From: Desulfoscipio gibsoniae DSM 7213 | GTDB lineage: Bacteria; Bacillota; Desulfotomaculia; Desulfotomaculales; Desulfallaceae | DNA: 64,000 bases | Direction: 5' to 3' | Assembly: GCF_000233715.2 (NCBI RefSeq) | Contig: NC_021184.1 | Coordinates: 434,001 to 498,000 of the forward strand | In this document: positions 17,521 to 26,169 of the stretch, one piece after another | How positions within the stretch are numbered: the first letter of the stretch is position 1 | Layout: the number at the start of each line of letters is the position of its first letter | Translations under genes and position numbers: made by a program | The notes under the pieces: model-generated | Told to the model about the DNA's origin: nothing | Database searches by the model: none | The model's input: the letters and a program-made list of their open reading frames with translations, nothing else

Positions 17521-18315
17521 ATGCAAAAAGCTGGAGTATCAAATATGAAAGGTGTCGCTACGGACATTGTCTGCTACCGCTTTTCGGAAGAAGGATGGTC
17601 AAGTACCACAGTTTACGTGCCCAGCGAGATAGAACTTACAATATATGTTAATCAACAGGAACTGGTTACCATCCTTTGCACTCCAACCAAGCTGAATAGT
17701 CTTGTCCTCGGATTCCTGTACGGAGAGGGAATCATCTCAGGCATCGGTGACGTTGTGAGCATGCGGATGTGTGAGGACGTATCGCTGGCCGATGTGAGGC
17801 TTAAAAATCCCGATTACAAGTTGCCAACGCAGCGGACAATTACCTCCGGTTGCGGTGGCGGTGCAACTTTCACAGCTCGCGGACAAAGGGTTGATTCGGA
17901 TTTTGTTGTCAAACCAAGGGAAGTGCTGTCATTGATGAAGCAGCTTCTAGAGCAGATGGAGCTGTATCGTCTCAGTGGTGGAGTGCACACTTCAGCCCTG
18001 TCCGATACCAGGAACTTGCTGGTAATAGCTGAGGATATTGGACGACATAACACATTGGATAAAATACAGGGCGAATGTCTGTTGAGGGAATTATCAACCA
18101 GAGACCGACTGCTATTAACGACCGGTCGCATATCATCGGAGATGTTACTCAAGGCAGCTAAGATGCAAACCCCGGTTGTTGTTTCGCGGCACTCACCGAC
18201 AGGGAGCGCCGTTTCGCTTGCTCAGGATCTGGGCATTGTCCTGGTCTGCCATGCGCGCGGAGGCCGGCTGCAGGTGTACACCCACCCGGAGCGACTTGAC
18301 TGCTTAACAGATTAA
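17521..18315 (+). CDS. fdhD: FdhD-family sulfurtransferase
   Basis: A 264-residue FdhD protein. In formate dehydrogenase maturation this family transfers sulfur from a cysteine desulfurase to the Mo/W-bis-pyranopterin cofactor. The reactive-loop Cys111 is visible in TSGCGGGATF; the second Cys of the classical CxxC is Gly here. Conserved GGVHTSAL and DIGRHNTLDK segments are present. It starts 14 nt after bamD with a good AGAGGAG site. No formate dehydrogenase lies nearby, so a role in finishing the BamB or another tungsten/molybdenum centre of this island is a reasonable inference. Confidence 0.85.
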   Translation: MQKAGVSNMKGVATDIVCYRFSEEGWSSTTVYVPSEIELTIYVNQQELVTILCTPTKLNSLVLGFLYGEGIISGIGDVVSMRMCEDVSLADVRLKNPDYKLPTQRTITSGCGGGATFTARGQRVDSDFVVKPREVLSLMKQLLEQMELYRLSGGVHTSALSDTRNLLVIAEDIGRHNTLDKIQGECLLRELSTRDRLLLTTGRISSEMLLKAAKMQTPVVVSRHSPTGSAVSLAQDLGIVLVCHARGGRLQVYTHPERLDCLTD

Positions 18316-18332
18316 GTACTGTAAAAATGACA

Positions 18333-18387
18333 GGGGACACACATCATTTTTTTGAGTACAAGTTTGGGTAGCCGGAGGAATGTCCCC
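18333..18387. repeat. Inverted repeat GGGGACA ... TGTCCCC
   Basis: Seven-base perfect arms enclose 41 nt with a T-rich centre, between fdhD and bamE. It could form a weak hairpin or be the footprint of a small palindromic element. It lies just before the bamE ribosome binding site. Confidence 0.35.
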
Positions 18388-18407
18388 AATTAGTGAGGTG
18401 ATAGAAA

Positions 18408-21400
18408 GTGGAAGAACTATTGCTAAAAGAAAAAATCGAGCAACTCTGCAAAAGCCGAGGCGACAGTAATTTTGGCGACGTAATGATAGTAGGCGGCGGA
18501 ATCAGCGGCATACAGGCCTCCCTAGACCTGGCCACCGCCGGTTTTAAAGTCTACCTGGTGGAAAAAGCGCCGAGCATCGGCGGCCATATGGCCCAGCTGG
18601 ACAAAACCTTTCCCACTAACGACTGCTCCATGTGAATACTCTCGCCCAAGCTGGTCGAGGTCGGCCGGCATCAAAACATAGAAGTCTTCACCTATACCGA
18701 AGTAGAAAAAGTAGTGGGAGAAGCGGGCAACTTCAAAGTAACACTGAATAAAAAGCCCAAATATATCGACGAGAGCCAATGCACCGGCTGTACAACCTGC
18801 GTAGAATACTGCCCGGTCCAATACCCGGACCAATTCAACCAGGAAATATCAAAAAACAAAGCAGTCCATATCTACTTCCCGCAGGCTATACCACTCGTCG
18901 CCTATATAGACGAAAGCTGTCTATACCTTAAAGAAAATAAATGCCGTATCTGCGAAGGCGTATGTAAAAACAACGCCATCGACTTTAATCAAACGGCGGA
19001 GACAAAAGAAATAAACGTAGGCGCGATAATCCTGGCCACCGGCTTTGAACCCTATGATCCAAAAGAGCGTGCGGAATATCGCTACGGCGAATTCGAGAAC
19101 GTCATAACCAGCATGGACTTTGAACGTCTGCTGAGCTCCACCGGGCCATACTCAGGTGAAATACTGCGCAACTCGGACAAAAAACATCCCCATAAAATAG
19201 CCTGGATCCAATGCGTCGGCTCCAGACAAGTAACCCCGGGCGGCAACAGCTATTGTTCAGGAGTATGCTGTACCTATGCCCAAAAACAAGTAATCTTAAC
19301 CAAAGACCACGACGCAGAAGCCGAATGTGCCATATTCCATAACGACATTCGCTCCTACGGCAAGGACTTTGAGCAGTTCTATGAAAGAACAGCCAACCTG
19401 CCCGGAGTCCGGTTTATCAGAAGCTACACATCAATAGTGCGCGAAGACCCGGAAACCAAAAACGTCACAGTACGTTACTCCACCCCCGACGACGGAGTAA
19501 AAGAGGAAGAATTCGACATGGTAGTATTATCCGTCGGATTGAATCCTCCAATTAACGCACAGGGCATAGCAAAGAAATTCGGCATAGAACTCACAGCCCA
19601 TGACTTTGCTAAAATCAACCCCGTCAACCCAATGGAAACCAACAGACCCGGTATATTTATAAGCGGAGCCTTCCAGGGCCCCACAGACATACCCGAATCG
19701 GTTTTCAGCGCCAGCGGAGCCGGCTCCCAATGCGGAGAACTCCTGGACTACAGGCGTGGTAAACTGGCCAAAGAAAGGATATACCCGGAAGAAAGAGACG
19801 TCTCCCGGGAGGAACCACGGATAGGAGTCTTTGTATGCCATTGTGGAGCTAACATCTCAAGAATAGTAAACGTACCATCTACAGTTGAATATGCCTTAAC
19901 CTTACCCAATGTAATCCACTCCCAGCAGCAGCTGTTCTCATGTGCAACCAACTCCGCCCAAGAAATAACAGACATGATCAAAGAAAAAGGACTCAACCGG
20001 GTAGTAGTCGCCGCCTGCTCCCCCAGAACCCTGGAACCATTATTCAGAGACACCCTGCGGGAAGCTGGAATCAACCAATATTACTACGAAATGGCCAACA
20101 TCAGAGAACACAACTCCTGGGTCCACGCCAAAGAAAAGGAAGAAGCCACCCGGAAGGCCAAGGACATCATCCGCATGTCCGTAGCAAGGGTTCGCCATTT
20201 GGAGCCCTTACAGGAATTTGACCTGCCGGTAAACAAAACCGCGTTAGTAGTAGGCGGCGGAATAGCCGGCATGAACTGTGCACTCTCCATAGCCAACCAG
20301 GGACATGAAGTATGCCTGGTTGAAAAAGACACAGACCTGGGTGGAATCGCACGTAAACTACATTCCACCCTGGAAGGACTGGATGTACAGGCGTATATAC
20401 GTGACCTTGAACGCAAAATATATCAAAACCCACTGATACACGTATATACCAGCGCCACCATCCTCGAAGCCACCGGCTATATCGGCAACTTCGTAACTAA
20501 AGTTAAATCCGACCGGGGAGAAACAGAAATAAAACATGGCGCAGCCGTCATCGCCATCGGTGCAGATTTATACAAACCCACCGAATACCTTTACGGAGAA
20601 GATGACCGGGTAATAACCCACCTGGAACTGGAGGAAAAAACCGCCAAACAAGACGAAAACCTCATCAACTCCGAAAGCTTAGTCATGATCCAATGCGTAG
20701 GCTGCAGAAACGAAGACAGAAAATACTGCAGCCGGGTATGCTGCAGCGAATCTATAAAGAACGCCTTAAAACTAAGAGAACTAAACCCCGAAATGGACAT
20801 CTATATTCTCTTTAGAGACATGAGAACATATGGTCTCAAAGAAGACTACTACCGTGAAGCAGCAAGCAAAGACATACGCTTCATTCGCTACGAGCCGGAT
20901 GACAAACCTGAAGTAGAAGCCGGTGAATCGGAAGAAGGCCGGCCCGTACTAAAAGTAACTGTAACCGATCTCATTTTAGGCAAAAAACTTGAAATAGATG
21001 CCGATACAGTTACCTTGGCTGCCGCCGTCATACCCTCTGCAGCAACCAAAGAAATAGCCGATTTATTCAAAGTAACCCTGAGCCCGGACGGCTTCTTCAA
21101 AGAAGCCCACGTCAAATTAAGACCTGTCGAATTTGCTACAGACGGCGTTTATCTATGTGGCTTGGCTCACTACCCCAAGCTGATACCGGAAACCATAAAC
21201 CAAGCTTACGGCGCAGCCGGCCGGGTCTTAACGCTTCTCTCACGTGATACAGTCGTCGCCTCAGGCTCTGTTTGCGAAGTCAATGAAAAGAAATGTATGG
21301 GCTGCGGGGCATGTGTCTCAGTCTGTACCTATGGAGCCATAGAGCTTCGTAAGAAAAAGGCAGTAGTAAATCCTGTGCTCTGCAAAGGAGACGGACTCTG

Positions 21401-21530
21401 TAACTCCAAGTGTCCAACAGGGGCTATTACACTCAAGCACTTTACCGATCAAACGCTCTTAAGCCAAATTGACGCCGTAATCCCAGAAGAAGAAATCATC
21501 CGACAAATTGATGCAGCGGCTGGAGAATAA
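18408..21530 (+). CDS. bamE: BamE: HdrA-like flavin/iron-sulfur protein, selenoprotein (in-frame UGA at codon 76)
   Basis: GTG start after a GAGGTGATAG site. Read through TGA at 18633-18635, the product is 1040 residues. The first HdrA-like part has [12 protein letters not shown] (FAD) and then NDCSM[15 protein letters not shown], where HdrA proteins normally have Cys; the frame and homology continue unbroken. A ferredoxin segment follows ([12 protein letters not shown]). A second HdrA-like FAD unit begins near residue 610 ([14 protein letters not shown]), and the protein ends in a 2x[4Fe-4S] domain ([17 protein letters not shown]). It probably couples low-potential benzoyl-CoA reduction to a second acceptor by flavin-based bifurcation. 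Codons look more C- and A-ending than in bamB or bamC. Confidence 0.88.
18633..18659 (+). promoter_or_regulatory. UGA codon with SECIS-like hairpin in bamE
   Basis: Starting six nt after the TGA, CTCGCC pairs with GG and CGAG around a CAAGCT loop, with a single bulged T. A short stem with a bulged U at this distance is what bacterial SelB-recognised SECIS elements look like. The pairing was done by eye. Confidence 0.55.
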
Positions 21531-21561
21531 AGCGGCCTTATTGATAAGGAGGTGAGAACGA

Positions 21562-22395
21562 ATGAGTACAATAAAATTTAAACCAAGAATATTAGGTTTT
21601 GTATGCCACTGGTGAGCATACGGCGCTGCTGACTTGGCTGGCGTGTCCAGACTACAATATACAACAGAAATGAGACTTATTCGCGTTATGTGCTCCGGTA
21701 GAGTCGACCTGGCACATGTACTCAGGGCCTTCTCAAAAGGAATAGATGGAGTATTTATTGGTGGCTGCCATTTAAATGAATGTAACTACATTACACATGG
21801 AAATTACCATGCACTGAACATGGTGCTGCTATGCAAAAAAATAATGGAACACCTGGGGCTGAACCCAAAAAGGCTAAGGATGCAATTTGTATCCGGCGCT
21901 GAAGGAAACCTTTTTGCCGAAAGTGTTAATGATTTTGTCAAAAATATAAAAGGTTTAGGACCACTAGGCAAAGGGGAAGGCATAGACGAAAAAGAACTTC
22001 AGGCCAAACTTGCAGAAGTTACAAAGCTAGTCCCCTACATTAAAGTGGTCAAGCAGGAAAAACTGGCAGCACGTCTTGAAAACCCGGAAGAATATGAAGG
22101 GCATTTTACGAGTGAAGAAATAGATAAGTTATTGAATGAAGTCGTCTCGTACTATATTGATCCGTCGAAATGCCAGGCCTGTATGACTTGCGCGAGAAGA
22201 TGCCCCGCAGAGGCGATTATAAGTGCCAAGAACCAGATCCATGTAATTGATCAGGATAAATGCATAAAATGCGGAACTTGTTTTGAAGCTTGCCCCACTA
22301 AATTTGGCGCGGTGACGAAGATTTCCGGCGGGCCTGTTCCGCCTCCTATTCCTGAAGAAGAAAGAACTATAATTAGGAAGAGTAAAGAAAAATGA
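21562..22395 (+). CDS. bamF: BamF: MvhD-like iron-sulfur protein, selenoprotein (in-frame UGA at codon 18)
   Basis: The ATG at 21562 follows AAGGAGGTGAG. The frame reads ILGFVCHW, then TGA (21613-21615), then AYGAADLAGVSR. This is the MvhD N-terminus, in which the UGA position is usually Cys and is Sec in some archaeal and bacterial homologues. Ending at 22395, the product is 277 residues. The MvhD domain (about 1-140, with GGCHLNECNY) is followed by two [4Fe-4S] motifs (CQACMTCARRCP and CIKCGTCFEACP). It would mediate electron transfer with BamE. An ATG-less reading beginning after the UGA would lose the cluster-binding N-terminus and is rejected. Confidence 0.87.
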
Positions 22396-22461
22396 GAGTA
22401 ATCCCTTTGCCGTTGATTGAAAAGAAAGTTAGTTCAAGCAAGGGAAGGGATGATTATATTG

Positions 22462-22509
22462 GAGGCAGCATAAAATGTCGGAATAAAACCCGACATTTTA
22501 TGCTGCCTC
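22462..22509. terminator. Perfect 20-bp hairpin after bamF
   Basis: GAGGCAGCATAAAATGTCGG and its exact reverse complement flank an 8-nt A-rich loop. Only a weak AT-rich stretch follows, so termination is inferred mainly from stem strength and from its place at the end of the bam operon. Confidence 0.65.
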
Positions 22510-22573
22510 TAATAATTTGCCACCACTTTTAATTCTTTATCCCAGCTTAAATCTTAACTAACTAAAAAGGAAA

Positions 22574-22905
22574 CTAAGGAATCAAACCAAGTATCTTCCA
22601 CCAGGGGATGCTCGCAACTATAGCTATTATATTAATTATCATATACGCTAGAGACATTCTTACGGCATGAGATTGTTTCACCGCATCTTTACCTGTGGCC
22701 ACCATGGCGGCAATATGAGTTGTATTCTGGTAACTAACCGTCCATACATTTGCGCTAGCTACAATTATTATGCCTATAACCCACGGGTTAACTCCCGCTT
22801 TTAAAGCAAATGGTGTCAGTAATACGTAACAATTGATATGGTAGATGCCTGGGCGACCAAAACAAAACGTATTATATATCGTCCCGGGTATTAAATTTTG
22901 ATACT
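22574..22905 (-). pseudogene. C-terminal fragment of a DASS-family transporter
   Basis: The final part matches the C-terminus of the transporter at 49399-50847, including GVNPWVIG, NVWTVSYQNTTHIAAM and the ending PWWKILGLIP. Before the match at LLTPFAL the frame shifts: IRFVLVAQASTISIV, matching the same transporter, can be read in another frame at about 22895-22850. The rest of the gene is absent. It is a dead duplicate of about 110 residues. Confidence 0.8.
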
Positions 22906-23038
22906 CAACAAGCAGCATATTTGACTCGATTTTTTTGTTGCAAAATTACCTATTTTGCCCTTTGAAATAGATGCGGTAATTTAGTTATACCGGATTTGTT
23001 CATTGTGATAGACTCCTTTTAATAAAGTTTTAAAATAA

Positions 23039-23599
23039 TTAAACGAGTGTTGTTACTTTACTTGCCAGATCTTTTTTGTGAGGTCTAGGTGATGAGTCAT
23101 TTCCATAGCCAATACAAATCAGGGCAATAGTCCTTTTGGGGGTTGAAACACCAATAATTTTACTTATTTCTTGTTGGTCAAATAGTGTAAACCACAGACT
23201 GTCTAAACCTAAGGCGTTGCTGGCTAAAAGCATGTTTTCTATAGCGGCGGCACAAGCATGCTGGTAACTTTCCTTGCCATCCAATCCGCTTTTATTTGGA
23301 TCACCTACAACGGCAATAATTACAGGTGCCTGAATAAGAAAATCAACTTTATAATGGCTTAGCCAGCGTTTGCCGCTGACCTCAGCTAGCTTATTAGTGG
23401 ATTGGCATGAACTCTCAAAGATCTGTTTTTTAAGCTGTTTATTCTTAATTACTATAAACTCCCATGGTTGTAAATTAAGAGGGCAAGGTGCCCAATTAGC
23501 ACATTCCAGAATAGTATTGAGGTCAGAATCATTTATCAAATCTTCCTTGTATTGACGGCAGCTTCTTCTGGTCATCACAACCTCCAAGAAATCCATCAT
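23039..23599 (-). CDS. Nitroreductase-family flavoprotein
   Basis: A 186-residue protein beginning MMDFLEVVMTRRSCRQY, the typical FMN-binding start, with NWAPCPLNLQPWEFIVIKN and the ALGLDSLWFTLF and GYGN segments of the nitroreductase fold. It would reduce an electrophilic substrate with NAD(P)H or ferredoxin-derived electrons. It is monocistronic by position. A perfect 7-bp inverted repeat lies upstream. The substrate is unknown. Confidence 0.82.
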   Translation of the reverse strand: MMDFLEVVMTRRSCRQYKEDLINDSDLNTILECANWAPCPLNLQPWEFIVIKNKQLKKQIFESSCQSTNKLAEVSGKRWLSHYKVDFLIQAPVIIAVVGDPNKSGLDGKESYQHACAAAIENMLLASNALGLDSLWFTLFDQQEISKIIGVSTPKRTIALICIGYGNDSSPRPHKKDLASKVTTLV

Positions 23600-23655
23600 T
23601 TTATCCCTCCGGATTATTATTTTTTAGTTTAATCATTCAAAAGTGCCTATGATTT

Positions 23656-23676
23656 AGTGTAAGTAGTTATTACACT
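23656..23676. promoter_or_regulatory. Palindromic operator-like site upstream of nitroreductase gene
   Basis: AGTGTAA and TTACACT, separated by 7 nt, form a perfect inverted repeat 57 nt upstream of the gene start at 23599. The geometry is that of a dimeric repressor site. It is unrelated to the activator palindromes elsewhere. Confidence 0.4.
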
Positions 23677-23706
23677 TATGCATCAAGTATACCCGATATG
23701 AAGTAA

Positions 23707-25555
23707 TTAAAATTCCCATCCCCGTGCCATGAAGTACTGCTGTACAGTTTCTTTTATATTTTGATAGGACAATGGCGGTCTGATGCCACCTTGAAATGGT
23801 AATGGCTCCTTATAAAAACGCTGGGGGAATACATATTCATCAAGATTTTCGCCTTCACGTACGTTAAACTGGTGTTGTAAATTCCAGATTTTTACCGCTG
23901 CTTCCAAAACTTCTTCAGCTGTAAATGGGTAACCTAGTATTGCTGAAAGCGTTCGCGCGTAAAAATCGGGACCCAACGATCTATGAGAGGGTGGTCTGAT
24001 GCAAAGCCCGGTAGAATTAATGATTGTGATTAAATCTTCAGCATACTTGGCCATTCGGGGAATATTTACTTTGGCTGGTGGCTCACCAAAAATTTGGCTT
24101 TTTAAATCCTCAGGCATATCCAGATCGTGAACAACTTCTTCGGCAACGTCCAATTTTTTGTTCCAGGTGATTGTGCCCCGGGCTTAACAGCGCATCGACC
24201 GTTGACCTGGTGCGCAGATGATCTCCGCCCCGGGTATTGGTAAGGTTACCTAACGTCCAGACATCCCATTTCCCCCGGGGATCTCGGACCGGTATTTCCA
24301 CTCCTTTGACGTGCATGGCATAATAAGCACTATTAGGGATCCGGGCAGAAGCTATCTTTACTCCTTCTGCTAAAAGATCGCCAATACCCTGTCTTTTCCC
24401 GATTTGATCAAGAAGGCTTGTAATACCTGGAAAATCGCCCCATTGCACAGGAACTTCCCGGCTTAATTCTTTCAATAAGCCGTGCTGGTTGGCTTCAATA
24501 GCAAATGCAATTACACCCGCGGCTGAGACTACATCCATACCATAACGATTACAGATCTCCGCACACTTTAATATCTCTGCAATTTCCTTAATGCCCAACT
24601 TGGCTCCGAATTCAAATGTATAAGTTACCTCAAGCCCCTTGGCTTCGTATCCTTCGTATTGGCCATATTTCACCCGCGACCAATGGGCGCAAGCCACTGG
24701 GCACGAAAAACAAGCCAGGTCTTTTTCTTTATAGTTCTTGGCAAAAAAACCTCGGCCTCTGGTTTCAACCCAATCAGGAAATGAACCACAGGTAAAGTTA
24801 AGACCGGGAAGAGCGCCAATTTTGTTATAAGGATCAGCTACTACCATGCTTCCGTAACACCTGGTATAACCAAAGTGGTCATTGCTTAGTACTTTTTTGA
24901 AGGCTTCTGTCATAATGCGGGCAAAGGCCAGATGGTCGGCCACCCGTGCTATACCCGTTCCACGAACGGCAATAGCTTTGAGATTCTTACTGCCCATCAC
25001 CGCGCCCATACCGGTTCTGCCCCAGGCACCGTGATAATTGTTTATTACTGAGGCAAAACGCACCAGCTTTTCCCCTGCGGGCCCGATGCTGGCAATTTGG
25101 AAGTCACTGCCTTTTTCTTGTTTTATTTTTTCAACAGTGGCCCAAGTATCCAGACCCCAAAGATGAGTTGCATTTTCTACTTTAATTTGACCATCGTCAA
25201 TCATAAGATAGACAGGAATAGAACTTTTCCCCGTTATAACGAGGTGGCTGTAACCCGCAAACTTAAGGGCCGCCCCCCACAGTCCACCGCTATTTGCAGT
25301 TCCGAAGCGGTTACTCAAAGGCGACTTGGCAGTAAGTTCAGTCCGGGCGGCGGTGGGCAGCAAAGTCCCCACAAATGAGCCTGCTCCAAAGATTAAAACG
25401 TTATCGGGACCAAGCGGTTCACTGTCAGGAGGTATAAGATCAACCATCAGTTTTGTATTTACACCCAGCCCCCCTAAAAATTCCTTATGCAGATTCATAC
25501 CATCAACAACATCAATCTTTTGATTAATAAGGTCAATTTTAATTATTTTAAACAA
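23707..25555 (-). pseudogene. Third AOR-family gene, frameshifted near its 3' end
   Basis: Residues 1 to about 470 form a tungsten AOR: MFKIIKIDLINQ, FLGGLGVNTKLMVDL, CFSCPVACAHW for the cluster, and DPRGKWDVWTLGN in the C-terminal domain. After CTG GAA CAA the frame enters a run of six A (24147-24152) and ends at a spurious stop (24110). The +1 frame continues LDVAEEVVHDLDMPEDLKS to 23707. One extra A explains it. Corrected, the protein is about 616 residues. It diverges from BamB and pairs with the small ferredoxin gene at 25796, so an aldehyde oxidoreductase role is as likely as ring reduction. It is preceded by a sigma-54 promoter. Confidence 0.82.
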
Positions 25556-25796
25556 CGTTAGGCACCTGCCTTTCCTTTACCAGTGCCCCGCTTGAGCAGT
25601 AACTAGCGCACAAGCCACACTTTTTACAACGATTAACGAACGTAATATCAAATTGAGCTTCTTTCCCATCCCTGCTTTTTACTTGGATATAGGCATGAAG
25701 CGGCTGAAAATTTTTTTCGCTAGCCCAAGAACAAATCATTTGGCATATTTGACATCCTGTACAACGTTCTGCAAAAACGTTAATCTTCCAACTCAT
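25548..25796 (-). CDS. Small 2x[4Fe-4S] ferredoxin partner of the third AOR
   Basis: The ATG at 25796 is preferred because AGGAAGTG lies 7 nt upstream; a GTG at 25805 is possible. The 82-residue protein has CTGCQICQMICSWASEK and CKKCGLCASYCSSGAL, two ferredoxin clusters. It overlaps the AOR gene start by 8 nt, so the two are translationally coupled. It should shuttle electrons to or from the tungsten subunit. Confidence 0.85.
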   Translation of the reverse strand: MSWKINVFAERCTGCQICQMICSWASEKNFQPLHAYIQVKSRDGKEAQFDITFVNRCKKCGLCASYCSSGALVKERQVPNVV

Positions 25797-26006
25797 ATAC
25801 GTCACTTCCTCGAAAAAAATGGTTATTCACACGGCTCCATTAAGGATCAATCGCTATGAACGCTAAAAATAGCAATCAGTATCCCGCTAATTGTTTATTG
25901 ATGCAATAGTGATACTCTTGTTTGCGCAGTTCAGAATATTCAAAATAAGTTAATGATAGTGATGTGTATTAATTGGAATAGAATGAATATGCTAGAGTTT
26001 TGCTAA

Positions 26007-26022
26007 TGCAATATATATACCA
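26007..26022 (-). promoter_or_regulatory. Sigma-54 promoter of the ferredoxin-AOR pair
   Basis: The minus strand reads TGGTATatataTTGCA, an excellent -24/-12 element. It lies 85 nt downstream of the perfect palindrome at 26107-26139 and about 210 nt upstream of the ferredoxin start. Confidence 0.7.
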
Positions 26023-26106
26023 GGTGGTTGGGATTAATTTATTAGGTTGATTCAGCGTTTTCATAATATGGCATATTTATTTGTATTATTAAATCTCCTG
26101 AAAACT

Positions 26107-26139
26107 AGCGATATTGCAGTAGTGCTCTGCAATATCGCT
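26107..26139. promoter_or_regulatory. Activator palindrome UAS-3 (perfect)
   Basis: AGCGATATTGCAG and CTGCAATATCGCT are perfect 13-nt arms with a 7-nt spacer. The site sits immediately downstream of the activator gene and upstream of the minus-strand sigma-54 promoter. Confidence 0.75.
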
Positions 26140-26169
26140 GTATTAATAGCAGGAAGTAGTACTTGCCAC

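Noticed and set aside
18714-21530. Independent start of the HdrA-like gene downstream of the UGA
   Set aside because: It would remove the first FAD motif; the frame and homology are continuous through the UGA from 18408, so selenocysteine is the better explanation.
21613-21660. SECIS hairpin after the bamF UGA
   Set aside because: I could pair only weak G-U-rich stems by eye, so no structure is claimed here although the UGA itself is well supported.
21634-22395. MvhD-like gene starting after the UGA
   Set aside because: The GTG there lacks a ribosome binding site and loses the conserved N-terminus; AAGGAGGTGAG and an ATG lie at 21551-21564 in the same frame.
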